Position numbers and translations under genes: made by a program. Shown here one piece after another: positions 9,363 to 17,632 of a stretch of DNA of 64,000 nt. This DNA comes from Palsa-360 sp963710315 (GTDB lineage Bacteria; Acidobacteriota; Terriglobia; Acidiferrales; UBA7541), in the NCBI GenBank assembly GCA_963710315.1, contig CAVPZW010000005.1:372001-436000 (forward strand), in the 5' to 3' direction. Numbering within the stretch: position 1 is the first letter of the stretch; every line of letters starts with the position of its first letter. The notes beneath the pieces were generated by a model. It made no database searches, was not told where the DNA came from, and worked only from the letters and a program-made list of their open reading frames with translations.

Positions 9363-9398
9363 GTCTTCAGCGCTATTGAGAATTACGGGGACTCTGGC
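9363..9398. repeat. direct repeat, right copy (pair with 237-272)
   Basis: This is the second copy of the 36-base repeat, same orientation, 33 of 36 bases matching by eye. The preceding bases also share a CGAGAA block with the left copy, so the true repeat may be longer with small gaps. Confidence 0.6.
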
Positions 9399-9631
9399 TT
9401 GTCTACTATCTGAGGTATGCAGAACAGATTTCCGCTGGCCTAACAGAATTCCTTCAAACTCCTTCAGAAGCAACGACGGTTACGTCCGCCGGTGATCATA
9501 TTTTCTTGATCACAACCGCGGGATTAACCGTTGTCGAGCTTGATTCGGTGATTGGCATCCTTGAACTGGCAGGCCTTACCGGGACCTGGCCCGGCACAGA
9601 CGAGCCAGCTACTTTGCAAAAAATTCAGTAG
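9380..9631 (+). pseudogene. possible remnant reading frame without a start
   Basis: An open frame of about 83 codons runs from a stop at 9377 to a TAG at 9629-9631. It has protein-like composition (segments such as AGDHIFLITTAGLTVVELDS), but no ATG and no ribosome binding site. It overlaps the right direct repeat and ends head-on into the zinc-ribbon gene. It may be the tail of a gene cut by the insertion of the neighbouring cassette, or chance. Confidence 0.2.
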
Positions 9632-10176
9632 GGTGGATCTTCGGACGTGGCGGCGCGGCCTTCGCGAGTCGCGCGCAGGACTCCGCTGTCATCAAGATAG
9701 AAGTTCCGGAAGCCATAATTTCCAGCGCGAGCTTGTAGCGCAAAGGAGTGGATGGTTCCATCGGGGTCAACAGAGCCGGGCGTGTATTGGACCTGGTAGC
9801 TGACGCTCTGCGCAAGTTGCACGGCCAGGCGCACGCGCTCGCCCACCGCTTCAAACTGCTGAGGGTATGCGCCGCCTTGCGCTGAGGCAAAATCGACTAG
9901 TGCTGCGCGGACTTCCCGCAAGGATTCGGCGGCGCGCGCTTCCGCCATCACCGTGGGATTTCCTCGCCGCTCGGGAACAATGAACCACAGGAAACTCCAA
10001 ATCGCTCCAAGCAGCACGCCTAGCAGAATGCCCCAGCGTAGAAGTATCTTGCGCGTGCTGGGTTTGGCCTTGCCAGGTTCCGCGCCCGGGATCGGCTCGG
10101 TCAGGTCAGCGCCGCAATGCGGGCATAACTCGGTCGCCTGATTGATTTCATTCTCGCATTGGCGGCAAACGTACAT
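9625..10176 (-). CDS. zinc-ribbon membrane protein with pilin-like periplasmic domain
   Basis: This 183-residue protein begins with a four-cysteine zinc ribbon (CRQC...CPHC) in the first 25 residues. A transmembrane helix follows at about 45-67. The external part (AEARAAESLREVRAALVDFA... YPQQFEAVGE...) resembles the globular part of type IV pseudopilins. It lies just downstream of a type IV pilin in the same direction, although the pilin terminator lies between them. A role in pilus or secretion assembly is inference; the family is not one I can name. Confidence 0.7.
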   Translation of the reverse strand: MYVCRQCENEINQATELCPHCGADLTEPIPGAEPGKAKPSTRKILLRWGILLGVLLGAIWSFLWFIVPERRGNPTVMAEARAAESLREVRAALVDFASAQGGAYPQQFEAVGERVRLAVQLAQSVSYQVQYTPGSVDPDGTIHSFALQARAGNYGFRNFYLDDSGVLRATREGRAATSEDPPY

Positions 10177-10299
10177 GGTTTTGCGGAAGGTCGAGATCTG
10201 CGTCTAAATGTGTTTTGCGGTCCCGCCTGCGGATCGTCGTGGTTCATCCTAACGAAAGGCGCGGGCGAGAGTCAATTCAAGGCTGCTATCCCTGCCGGC

Positions 10300-10330
10300 A
10301 AAAAAAAGAGGAAGCCGCTGAGGCTTCCTC
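10300..10330 (-). terminator. rho-independent terminator of the pilin gene
   Basis: Read on the minus strand, a perfect 9-bp stem (GAGGAAGCC / GGCTTCCTC) with a 5-base loop is followed by eight T residues. It starts about 50 bases after the pilin stop codon. Confidence 0.85.
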
Positions 10331-10377
10331 CCAAAATTGCTACCGAGGCGCGCGCAGATTGCCAAAACCTCTTTGCC

Positions 10378-10866
10378 TCAGCCGATCGGCGTGCTGGCGG
10401 CGTCCGCTGTGCCGGTAGCGGTGTTGCGAATGGTGCCGCTTTGATCGGTGAAGAAAGATCGCTGGCCACTGGAACCCGGCGTCACGGGCGTGGCAGTAAT
10501 CGTGTAGCTCTGCACGTTGCCCGCAGGGTCAGTCGCGGTAACCGCATACGTGAACTTGTAGCCGCTCTTGACGCCGGTCGCAAGCACTGAGTCAATCAAA
10601 TCGGCGCCTGCCGACGAAGCGGCTGTCCCACCCGTAGCCGGGCCCAACTCGGCGATGGAGTGAGGAAATCCGCCATAGGAGTTCGAATACAATAGGGCGC
10701 TTTCCGTCAAAGCCCTCATTGCTCCCACCGCCGCAGTCTCATTTGCCTGGATCTTGTTTCGCACCAGGTTTGGAATTGCGATGGCCGAAATGATCAAAAT
10801 GATGGTCACAACGATCAGCAACTCGATGAGGGAGAAACCCTTCTCTTCATTATGCCGTACGCTCAT
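10378..10866 (-). CDS. pilA: type IV pilin
   Basis: This 162-residue protein has a class III signal and pilin N-terminus: a short charged leader, then EKGFSLIELLIVVTIILIIS, with cleavage expected after the glycine and glutamate at position 5 of the mature protein. The C-terminal half is Gly/Ala/Thr/Ser-rich (AVTATDPAGNVQSYTITATP), like a major pilin of the PilA/GspG type. The ATG at 10866 is preferred because AGGAGA precedes it. A strong terminator follows, so it is probably transcribed alone or ends its operon. No other pilus genes are nearby. Confidence 0.9.
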   Translation of the reverse strand: MSVRHNEEKGFSLIELLIVVTIILIISAIAIPNLVRNKIQANETAAVGAMRALTESALLYSNSYGGFPHSIAELGPATGGTAASSAGADLIDSVLATGVKSGYKFTYAVTATDPAGNVQSYTITATPVTPGSSGQRSFFTDQSGTIRNTATGTADAASTPIG

Positions 10867-11106
10867 GATATCTCCTGTACCGTCACCCAAAAGCTCCTGC
10901 GGAGTGCCTCCCGGGACGGAAATTGCTTTGCCGCGGATTGCCGGAGCGAGGAGCCCGAACCCGCATGGGACCCATTATTAAAGCGGTATTCTACACCGGA
11001 CCGGGAAGAATGGGGTGACCAGAAAGTACCTTTTTCAGCCACCCTCCCGGTCTGGTAGTCCTGGGTCGGCTATGATGCACCAGAACACCTGAAATTGGCC
11101 GAATTC

Positions 11107-12081
11107 ATGCCCAACGGATCGCCACTCACGACGCTTGGCCGCTTCCTCGCGCAATTCTCTCTTCTCGCCGGCGCGCTGCATGCGGAAGCCAAATGCGAGC
11201 GGTGGGGATTGTCGCAAGATGCGTTTGCCGAGAGCCTGCGGCGCAGCGCCGAGAAGCGCTTTAGCGGCGCGGAGCCCGATGCGGGAGCTGTTGAGTCCTA
11301 TTTGAGATCGCTTCACCTCGAGGACCTGGCGCTGGCCTGCGCCTGCAGCGAAGGCAAAGAGGACGCCTGGGAATTTTTCATCGCACATTTTCGGCAGGAC
11401 CTGCGCAGCGCCGCAAGCGCCATGCTTCGAGGCTCAGGCCGGGCCGATGAAGCACGCGCCGAGGAGCTGGCCGATTCGCTCTATTCGGAATTATACGGCG
11501 TGCGCTCCGGCGGGTCCGGCCGGCGGAAATCCCTGTTCGAATATTTCCATGGGCGCAGCAAACTCTCCACCTGGCTGGGCGCCGTGCTCGCCCAGAAACA
11601 GGTGGACCTGCTTCGAACCGGCGCAAAAACCGTTTCTTTGGATGCTGAAATGGAAGGCCACGCCCCGCGCCAGTTTGCCGACCGAGCCGAACCCATGCCC
11701 GCCGATCCTCATCGCCAGAAATATCTCGCGCGGATTGAAAAAGCGCTCTCCGCGGCGCTTGCCGACCTGACGCCGCGCGAGCGCATGATTCTGGCCTGCT
11801 ACTACGTGGATCAGTTTACCTTGGCGGAGATTGGCCGAATGCTGCGAGAGCATGAGTCGACCATTTCGCGGCAGCTTGAGCGCATCCGGCGCGCATTAAG
11901 AGAGATAGCGACGCAGGACCTGAGGCGCGAGGTTCCCGCGTCCAACGGCCGCCCTGAGGAACCCGCGCTGGACGCGGCACAAGTGCAATTGGCTTTCGAA
12001 TATGCCGTCGAGGATTGGCCGTTTGACCTGTCGCGTGCGCTCTCCGCATCGGAGGCAGGCCCCGATCCGCCGGAAAAATGA
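11107..12081 (+). CDS. ECF-like sigma-70 family RNA polymerase sigma factor
   Basis: The protein has about 324 residues, longer than the usual 180-200 of ECF sigmas because of an N-terminal extension of about 90. A region-2-like segment (WEFFIAHFRQDLRSAASAML... STWLGAVLAQKQVDLLR) is followed by region 4 with a clear helix-turn-helix (LTPRERMILACYYVDQFTLA, then EIGRMLREHESTISRQLERI). The start is uncertain: a TTG at 11095 and the ATG at 11107 are in frame and neither has a good ribosome site. The next gene downstream encodes a membrane anti-sigma-like protein, the usual pairing. Confidence 0.85.
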   Translation: MPNGSPLTTLGRFLAQFSLLAGALHAEAKCERWGLSQDAFAESLRRSAEKRFSGAEPDAGAVESYLRSLHLEDLALACACSEGKEDAWEFFIAHFRQDLRSAASAMLRGSGRADEARAEELADSLYSELYGVRSGGSGRRKSLFEYFHGRSKLSTWLGAVLAQKQVDLLRTGAKTVSLDAEMEGHAPRQFADRAEPMPADPHRQKYLARIEKALSAALADLTPRERMILACYYVDQFTLAEIGRMLREHESTISRQLERIRRALREIATQDLRREVPASNGRPEEPALDAAQVQLAFEYAVEDWPFDLSRALSASEAGPDPPEK

Positions 12082-12093
12082 TGCGCGAGCTTT

Positions 12094-12160
12094 TGTAGCG
12101 CCCGCCTTCAGGCGGGCACCTTGAAGCCGCGCAAGTGCCCACCTAAAGGTGGGCGCTACA
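12094..12160. repeat. intergenic palindromic repeat A (GTAGCGCCC type)
   Basis: The outer arms TGTAGCGCCCGCC and GGTGGGCGCTACA are inverted with one difference that keeps G-U pairing. Each arm is itself a short hairpin (CCCGCC/GGCGGG and CCCACC/GGTGGG), so the paired changes look compensatory. It lies between the sigma factor and the anti-sigma gene and could reduce read-through. It resembles REP/BIME-type elements. Confidence 0.7.
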
Positions 12161-12256
12161 CGGCACGGCCACGGATTTTCAAGATGCATTTGTTGCATAA
12201 AGAATCGATCGTGCAAGGTTTTTGGATTCAATCGTTCTAAACAAGGAAGAGCTTCG

Positions 12257-13675
12257 ATGGACTCACAAGACAAGAATGAATCCAGGGTTCGGCGTCAGGA
12301 ATCGCTCGCGCGGCGCTTGGGCGAAGCCCTTGACCAGTTGAAGCCCCACGGTGCGACGGATTGCCCTGACACCGAGGTGATTGCCGCGTACGCGGAGCAG
12401 GCGCTCGGGCCGGACCAATCGGCTCAGTGGGAAGGTCATTTTGCCTCGTGCTCGAGGTGCAGAAACATTTTGCGCGTGCTGGCCGCATCGGCGGACGCGC
12501 CGCTGGCCGAGAAGGAAGTCGCTCGGCTGGGCCAACTCATTTCGGCAGTCCGCTCCCCCGTCGAAATATCGGCGGGATCGGCCCGGGGAACGCGTCCAAA
12601 TCTCATTGATTGGCGCAAACGCTGGCTGGCGCCCGCTCTCGCAGTGGCCGCCGTGCTGGCTGTGTGGTTCGCAATGCGTCCCCCCTGGCGCGCCACGAAT
12701 CGCGGCGCGTCGGAAACGTTGGTTGCGCAAGCGCCCCGCGACGAAATGCCTGCAAGCCCGGCGTCGGCCGCAGTGGACCAACTTTCGAAAGCCGCTTCTG
12801 AACTCGACCAAAAGAAGGAAGCGGCGAATTCCCGAGAGCGTTCCTCCACAAATCCTTCGCCGCTCAATGCACCTATCGAGGCGCAGGCGAAAGGCAGCGC
12901 AGATTCGGCCGCAGCGCTGGACAAAGTTACGCCGAATGCAGAGGAAGCAGCAGGTTCTCTAGAAAAGAAGAAGGAATTGAGTGCGGCGTCGAATGAGCGC
13001 GAAACACAATCCCAAGCGGCAACTCTACCTCAGGCGCCATCTCCACTGCCAAAAGCAACCTCAAGCGCGTCCCCGTCGGCGCCGTTTCCGCAAGCGCGCG
13101 CCCAGGCCGGCACGGCAGCTTCCACAGCTTCCGAAGCTCCACGCTCAACAAGTCAAACCGTGACGGTTACAGAGGCCGCTCCACTCGTCGAGGCAACCAA
13201 CGGAACCCTTGCAGGAACCATTCAGCAAGAGCCTCCCAAGGATCTCCCACTGAACGGAAGGAATTACCAATCTCTCCTTGTAATAGGACCAAATCAGAAA
13301 TACTCCGCCATATTGAAAACCCCAACCGGCTCGATTCTCTGGCGCGCCGGGAAAGATGGAATTATCGAGCGGTCCACTGACGCCGGAAGGGCGTGGGCTC
13401 CACAAAAGAGCCCATCCCAGGAAAACTGGCTTGCCGGTGCAGCGGTCTCAGACACAGTTTGCTGGCTTGTGGGCAGCAATGGAGCAATCGCGCGAACTGT
13501 GAATGGCGAACAATGGGAGCGCGTTGCGCCTCCAACGAATGCCGCTGGAACCGGCGGGAAATTGCCGGATTGGACTGGCGTCGTCGCGAGGGATGCACTG
13601 AACGCGACGATCACCGCAGGAGATGGGCGGCGTTTTGCCACGCAGGACGGCGGGAAGACCTGGCAGGTACAGTAA
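12257..13675 (+). CDS. anti-sigma factor-like membrane protein fused to a TonB-plug-like segment and BNR/Ycf48-like repeats
   Basis: This 472-residue protein starts at an ATG preceded by AAGGAAGA. Residues about 30-75 form a zinc-binding anti-sigma motif (C...HFASCSRC). One transmembrane helix follows near residues 120-140 (WLAPALAVAAVLAVWFAM). Next is a long Ala/Ser/Pro/Gln-rich stretch. At about 298-345 comes a segment identical in style to the plug region of acidobacterial Oar-like TonB receptors (QTVTVTEAAPLVEATNGTLA ... DLPLNGRNYQ). The last 120 residues contain BNR/Ycf48-like repeats (GIIERSTDAGRAW, GAIARTVNGEQW, FATQDGGKTW). It probably holds the upstream sigma factor at the membrane; the chimera suggests signal input from outside. 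Confidence 0.8.
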   Translation: MDSQDKNESRVRRQESLARRLGEALDQLKPHGATDCPDTEVIAAYAEQALGPDQSAQWEGHFASCSRCRNILRVLAASADAPLAEKEVARLGQLISAVRSPVEISAGSARGTRPNLIDWRKRWLAPALAVAAVLAVWFAMRPPWRATNRGASETLVAQAPRDEMPASPASAAVDQLSKAASELDQKKEAANSRERSSTNPSPLNAPIEAQAKGSADSAAALDKVTPNAEEAAGSLEKKKELSAASNERETQSQAATLPQAPSPLPKATSSASPSAPFPQARAQAGTAASTASEAPRSTSQTVTVTEAAPLVEATNGTLAGTIQQEPPKDLPLNGRNYQSLLVIGPNQKYSAILKTPTGSILWRAGKDGIIERSTDAGRAWAPQKSPSQENWLAGAAVSDTVCWLVGSNGAIARTVNGEQWERVAPPTNAAGTGGKLPDWTGVVARDALNATITAGDGRRFATQDGGKTWQVQ

Positions 13676-13754
13676 CAAAATTTGCGTGCAAGGAATCCCG
13701 GCAGCCTCGTTCTAAGCGATGAAGGATGAAATCAGATCTTCATTGGAGGCTGCC

Positions 13755-15257
13755 ATGAAAAACGCCGTATCATTGAGATATCCAACCGCCGCAGGACTCG
13801 CGGCGCTGCTGGTTGCGTTGACGTTCTCGTACCGCCCGGTTTTCGCAACGCCCGCAAGTCAGGCTTCCGCTCAGGCTGCCGAAGGGCCAATAACCACAAC
13901 GCTTGCGGATCAGAGCGACGTTGCGCTCACGGTTTACAATTCGAATCTTTCGCTCGTGCGCGACGTGCGCCAGCTTTCCTTGCCGTCCGGGGAAACGCGC
14001 CTTCAGTTCATGGACATCGCTGCGTCAATCAATCCAGCGACCGTACATTTCCGCTCTCTGACCGACCCATCCAAGCTGAATGTCATCGAGCAGAACTACG
14101 AGTACGATCTATTGGACCCGACCAAACTGCTGCAGAAATATGTTGGCCGTGAAGTCACGCTGGTCCGGGCAAAATTCACGAGCGGATCGACAGAGTATGA
14201 CGAAGTGAAAGCGACCCTTCTTTCGTTCAACGGCTCGCCGGTGTGGAAGATTGGCAACGAAATCGTTACCGGCGTCTCTTACGAGAGCATCCGCTTTCCC
14301 GAGTTACCGGAAAATCTGTACGAGCGGCCCACTCTTCTGTGGTCACTGCGGAATGCCGGCGCGCGACGGCAGCGGGTAGAAGCTTCTTACCTGACGGCGA
14401 ATCTTTCCTGGAGCGCGGACTACGTTTTGAATATTGCTAAGGATGAAATGAACGGCGATCTGGACGGCTGGGTCACGCTCGTCAACCACAGCGGGACGGC
14501 GTTCAAAAATGCGCAACTCGAGCTTGTGGCGGGTGACCTGCACCGCGACCTTCCGTTGAATGGGCGCAACTTCCAAGTCCTATCTCAGGCACAGACGGTC
14601 AATGCGACGTTGGCGGCGCCAGCTTTCGCGCAGGAATCGTTTTCCGAATACCATCTCTATTCGTTGAACCGCCGCACTTCCATCTTCGATCAGGAATCGA
14701 AACAGATCAGCCTGCTCAACGCCTCGCATTTTCCGTTGCGAAAAGTGTACGTGGTGAATGGGCAGTCCTACTACTATCGAGGGGCGGCGCAACCCGGCGC
14801 GCCGGTGAAGGATCCCGTGCAGGTTTTCTACAAGTTCAAGAACGAAGAGAAATCCGGCTTGGGCATGCCGCTGCCCGCGGGAACCATTCGCGTGTATCAG
14901 GAGGATTCTCGCGGCGGCTCCCTTTTTGCCGGAGAAGATCACATCGACCACACGCCTAAGGACGAAGAGATCAGCCTGCATATCGGCAACGCGTTCGACA
15001 TCGTGGCCGAACGCAAACAGACGGATTACAAGAAACTGTCCGATCGCCTGTACGAATTTGAGTACGAGATCACGCTGCGCAACCACAAGGACACGCCCAT
15101 CACCCTCGAAGTGAACGAACCCATCGGCGGCGATTGGGAGATGGTCAGCTCGTCGTACAAATTCACGAAGACGGCGGCATTCGCAGCGCAGTTCGATGTG
15201 CCCGTCGATAAGGATGGAACGTCAGTGCTGAAGTATCGCGTGCGGGTGAAGTATTAG
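13755..15257 (+). CDS. exported DUF4139 domain protein
   Basis: This 500-residue protein has a signal peptide ending near VFATPASQA. The body matches the DUF4139 layout: a beta-rich N-terminal part (VALTVYNSNLSLVRDVRQLS) followed by the conserved core with YLTANLSWSADYVLNI and WVTLVNHSGTAFKNAQLELV. At about residues 262-272 it carries DLPLNGRNFQ, a TonB-receptor-like motif also present in the preceding anti-sigma protein. The ATG at 13755 is chosen because TTGGAGG stands before it. Function of the family is unknown; probably periplasmic or envelope-associated. Confidence 0.85.
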   Translation: MKNAVSLRYPTAAGLAALLVALTFSYRPVFATPASQASAQAAEGPITTTLADQSDVALTVYNSNLSLVRDVRQLSLPSGETRLQFMDIAASINPATVHFRSLTDPSKLNVIEQNYEYDLLDPTKLLQKYVGREVTLVRAKFTSGSTEYDEVKATLLSFNGSPVWKIGNEIVTGVSYESIRFPELPENLYERPTLLWSLRNAGARRQRVEASYLTANLSWSADYVLNIAKDEMNGDLDGWVTLVNHSGTAFKNAQLELVAGDLHRDLPLNGRNFQVLSQAQTVNATLAAPAFAQESFSEYHLYSLNRRTSIFDQESKQISLLNASHFPLRKVYVVNGQSYYYRGAAQPGAPVKDPVQVFYKFKNEEKSGLGMPLPAGTIRVYQEDSRGGSLFAGEDHIDHTPKDEEISLHIGNAFDIVAERKQTDYKKLSDRLYEFEYEITLRNHKDTPITLEVNEPIGGDWEMVSSSYKFTKTAAFAAQFDVPVDKDGTSVLKYRVRVKY

Positions 15258-15263
15258 CCTTAA

Positions 15264-15358
15264 CGGCGGGTTAAAGTAGCACAGGCTTCAGCCTGTGGAT
15301 TTTAGTCCTTGCAGGGACTAACCCCACAGGCTGAAGCCTGTGCTACTTTAACCCGCCG
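15264..15358. repeat. intergenic palindromic repeat B (GGCTTCAGCC family)
   Basis: Two perfectly complementary 35-base arms (15264-15298 and 15324-15358) contain CAGGCTTCAGCCTG. The loop holds a second hairpin TTAGTCC/GGACTAA. It sits between the ends of two convergent genes, so it can act as a terminator in both directions. Related elements are at 17542-17626 and 18784-18855. Confidence 0.9.
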
Positions 15359-15365
15359 CTTATCA

Positions 15366-15800
15366 TTACTTGCGGCGTTTTGGTTTAGACGCTTTAGCTT
15401 TTTTCGCGGCCCGCCGTGTCACAATCGCTTCGGCTTCGATTTCCACCAGCATCTCGGGCGACACCATGCCGCCGACCTGCACCATCGCCGTCGCGGGGCG
15501 AATCTTGCCGAAAAATTCTCCGTGCGCGCGGCCGATTTTTTCCCACTCGGCAATATTTGCCACAAACATGCGCGTGCGCACCACGTCTTCCATGCGCGCG
15601 CCGGCCTTGTGCAGCGCGGATTCGATATTCCGCAACGTCTGAATCGTTTGCGCGTAGGCGTCGCCCACGCCCACCAGGTTTCCGTCCGCGCCGGTAGCCG
15701 TGGTTCCCGAAACGTGCACCGTGTCGCCCACGCGCACCGCGCGCGAATAGCCGATGATCGGCTCGTATTTCGTTCCCGTGGAAATATTGGTTCGTTTCAT
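15366..15800 (-). CDS. RidA family (YjgF/YER057c/UK114) protein
   Basis: This 144-residue protein aligns with the RidA fold: YSRAVRVGDTVHVSGTTATG near the start, QTIQTLRNIESALHKAGA in the middle, VVRTRMFVANIAEW, and a C-terminal PATAMVQVGGMVSPEMLVEI. RidA enzymes hydrolyse reactive enamine/imine intermediates from PLP enzymes, and some members have other roles. The C-terminus has a basic tail (KKAKASKPKRRK). The start at 15800 is preferred because AGGAGA lies upstream; the longer frame to 15872 lacks a signal. It faces the DUF4139 gene across a long palindrome. Confidence 0.9.
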   Translation of the reverse strand: MKRTNISTGTKYEPIIGYSRAVRVGDTVHVSGTTATGADGNLVGVGDAYAQTIQTLRNIESALHKAGARMEDVVRTRMFVANIAEWEKIGRAHGEFFGKIRPATAMVQVGGMVSPEMLVEIEAEAIVTRRAAKKAKASKPKRRK

Positions 15801-15931
15801 GGTCGTCGCTTCTCCTGTTTGGAAGTGGGGCCTATTCTGCCACGAACCTGTACGCATTGAGAAACTGGACAAGGGCTCTGCAATGCACTTAAGCTGGACT
15901 CGCGCGGAAGAAGGGCTTTGAGACTAAAAGC

Positions 15932-16093
15932 TCTAACACAGAGGACACAGAGAAAAGAGGAGTGACACAGAGAAAAACAGAGAGACGAAACTAAGGACAA
16001 AGAAAAACCAATTGTCACATAGGGACGCTCGACAATCTTGATCCGAACGAACCGATTTGTTTTTCTCCTCTTTTCCCTGTGTTCTCTGTGTTA
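15932..16093. repeat. imperfect inverted repeat, ACACAGAGGACACAGAG type, copy 1
   Basis: The left arm (about 15932-15962) and right arm (about 16060-16093) are purine-rich and pyrimidine-rich mirror complements built on AACACAGAGGACACAGAGA. A second copy is at 26028-26141. The repeat produces spurious frames with Leu/Phe/Cys-rich products. It lies in the space between the RidA and cystathionine synthase genes. Confidence 0.75.
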
Positions 16094-16153
16094 AAGCTTT
16101 TGATGTTTTTGGGCATTTGAATTCTCGCAAGCCGCAAGATAAGGAGCCTCTCG

Positions 16154-17542
16154 TTGCGCTGCAATAACATTCTGGAAGCTATTGGACACACCCCGCTGGT
16201 GCGCTTGAACCGGCTCACCGCCGGATTCGCCGCGGACGTGTACGTCAAAGTCGATTACATGAATCCGGGCGGCTCGGTGAAGGACCGCATCGGCATCTCC
16301 ATGATTGACGACGCCGAACGCAAGGGCCTGCTGAAACCCGGCGGTACAATCATCGAGGGAACCTCGGGCAACACCGGCATCGGCCTGGCGCTAGTGGGAG
16401 CGGTGCGCGGCTACAAGCTGGTGTTCACCATCACGGACAAGCAATCCAAGGAAAAAGTGGATCTGCTCAAGGCGCTGGGCGCCGAAGTCATCGTGTGCCC
16501 CACGGCGGTCGAGCCGGACGATCCGCGCAGCTACTATTCCGTGGCCAAAAAACTGGCCAAGGATATTCCCAATTCCTTTTACCCGAACCAATATGAAAAT
16601 CCCATGAATCCCGAAGCGCATTACAAAACCACCGGCCCGGAAATCTGGGAGGACTCGCAAGGAAAGATTACCCATTTCGTTTGCGGAATGGGCACAGGCG
16701 GCACCATCACCGGCGTGGGGCACTACCTGAAGGAAAAAAATCCAAAAGTACAAATCATTGGCGTCGATCCCATCGGTTCGCTTTACTACGAATTCGCCAA
16801 GACAGGAAAAATCGGCAAGGCCAAAACCTACGTCGTCGAAGGCATTGGCGAGGATATTTTTCCGAGCACCATGGACTTCAAGACTGTCGACGATGTGGTT
16901 CAGGTGAATGACCAGGAATGTTTCGTCTGGGCGCGTCGCCTGGTGAAGCAGGAAGGAATTTTCACCGGAGGCTCGGGCGGCGGCTGCGTTTCAGGCGCGC
17001 TGCGCGTGGCCAAGGGGCTGCCAAAGGGTTCGTTCGTGGTGGCGTTTCTTCCGGACACCGGAATGCGCTACCTCAGCAAAGTGTATAGCGACGAGTGGAT
17101 GCGCGAGCGCGGCTATGTGGATTCGGAAGTGATGCTGACCGTCGAAGACGTGGTCAACGCGAAACACAAAGTCGGCAAAGACCGCGAATTGATTGTTGTC
17201 GGCCCCGACCAGACCGTCTTCCACGCGTTGCACACCATGCAGACCCAAGACATCTCGCAGCTGCCCGTGTTTGAGGCCAAGCAGCCGGTGGGCGCGATTT
17301 ACGAGGATCAGATTTTGAATCTCGCGCTGCAAGGAAAAGATTTGCGCAAGATGGCCATCCGCGAAGTGATGAGCGAGCCTTTGCCAACGGTGTCCTGCGA
17401 AGCTCCGGTTGAGCGGCTCACCTATTTGCTCAGCCACGAAGAGCCCGCCGTGTTCGTGCAGATGGGCGACGGCCGCCTCGAGATCATCACCAAGTACGAC
17501 GTGATGGGCACAATCGCAGGCTTGATGGAGCAGAAGCGCTAA
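16154..17542 (+). CDS. cbs: cystathionine beta-synthase (PLP enzyme with CBS domains)
   Basis: This 462-residue enzyme joins serine and homocysteine to cystathionine in the transsulfuration route. The PLP domain covers residues 1-320, with the lysine in NPGGSVKDRIG (about residue 43), the substrate loop EGTSGNTG, and GTGGTITGVG for phosphate binding. A C-terminal pair of CBS motifs (about 340-460) is typical of cystathionine beta-synthase rather than cysteine synthase. The start is a TTG at 16154 with AAGGAG seven bases upstream. It stands alone and ends at a palindromic repeat facing the aldo/keto reductase. Confidence 0.93.
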   Translation: MRCNNILEAIGHTPLVRLNRLTAGFAADVYVKVDYMNPGGSVKDRIGISMIDDAERKGLLKPGGTIIEGTSGNTGIGLALVGAVRGYKLVFTITDKQSKEKVDLLKALGAEVIVCPTAVEPDDPRSYYSVAKKLAKDIPNSFYPNQYENPMNPEAHYKTTGPEIWEDSQGKITHFVCGMGTGGTITGVGHYLKEKNPKVQIIGVDPIGSLYYEFAKTGKIGKAKTYVVEGIGEDIFPSTMDFKTVDDVVQVNDQECFVWARRLVKQEGIFTGGSGGGCVSGALRVAKGLPKGSFVVAFLPDTGMRYLSKVYSDEWMRERGYVDSEVMLTVEDVVNAKHKVGKDRELIVVGPDQTVFHALHTMQTQDISQLPVFEAKQPVGAIYEDQILNLALQGKDLRKMAIREVMSEPLPTVSCEAPVERLTYLLSHEEPAVFVQMGDGRLEIITKYDVMGTIAGLMEQKR

Positions 17543-17626
17543 GTAGGACAGGCTTCAGCCTGTCGCTTTTGAATTCCGTCAGCGATGCAAAAAGTCAAAA
17601 CCAGACAGGCTGAAGCCTGTCCTACT
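17542..17626. repeat. intergenic palindromic repeat C (GGCTTCAGCC family)
   Basis: Perfect 23-base arms (17542-17564 and 17604-17626) with the core CAGGCTTCAGCCTG and ends AGTAGGA/TCCTACT lie between the stops of convergent genes. The left arm begins on the last base of the cbs stop codon. The loop lacks the TTAGTCC hairpin found in copies B and D. Confidence 0.9.
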
Positions 17627-17632
17627 GAAACC

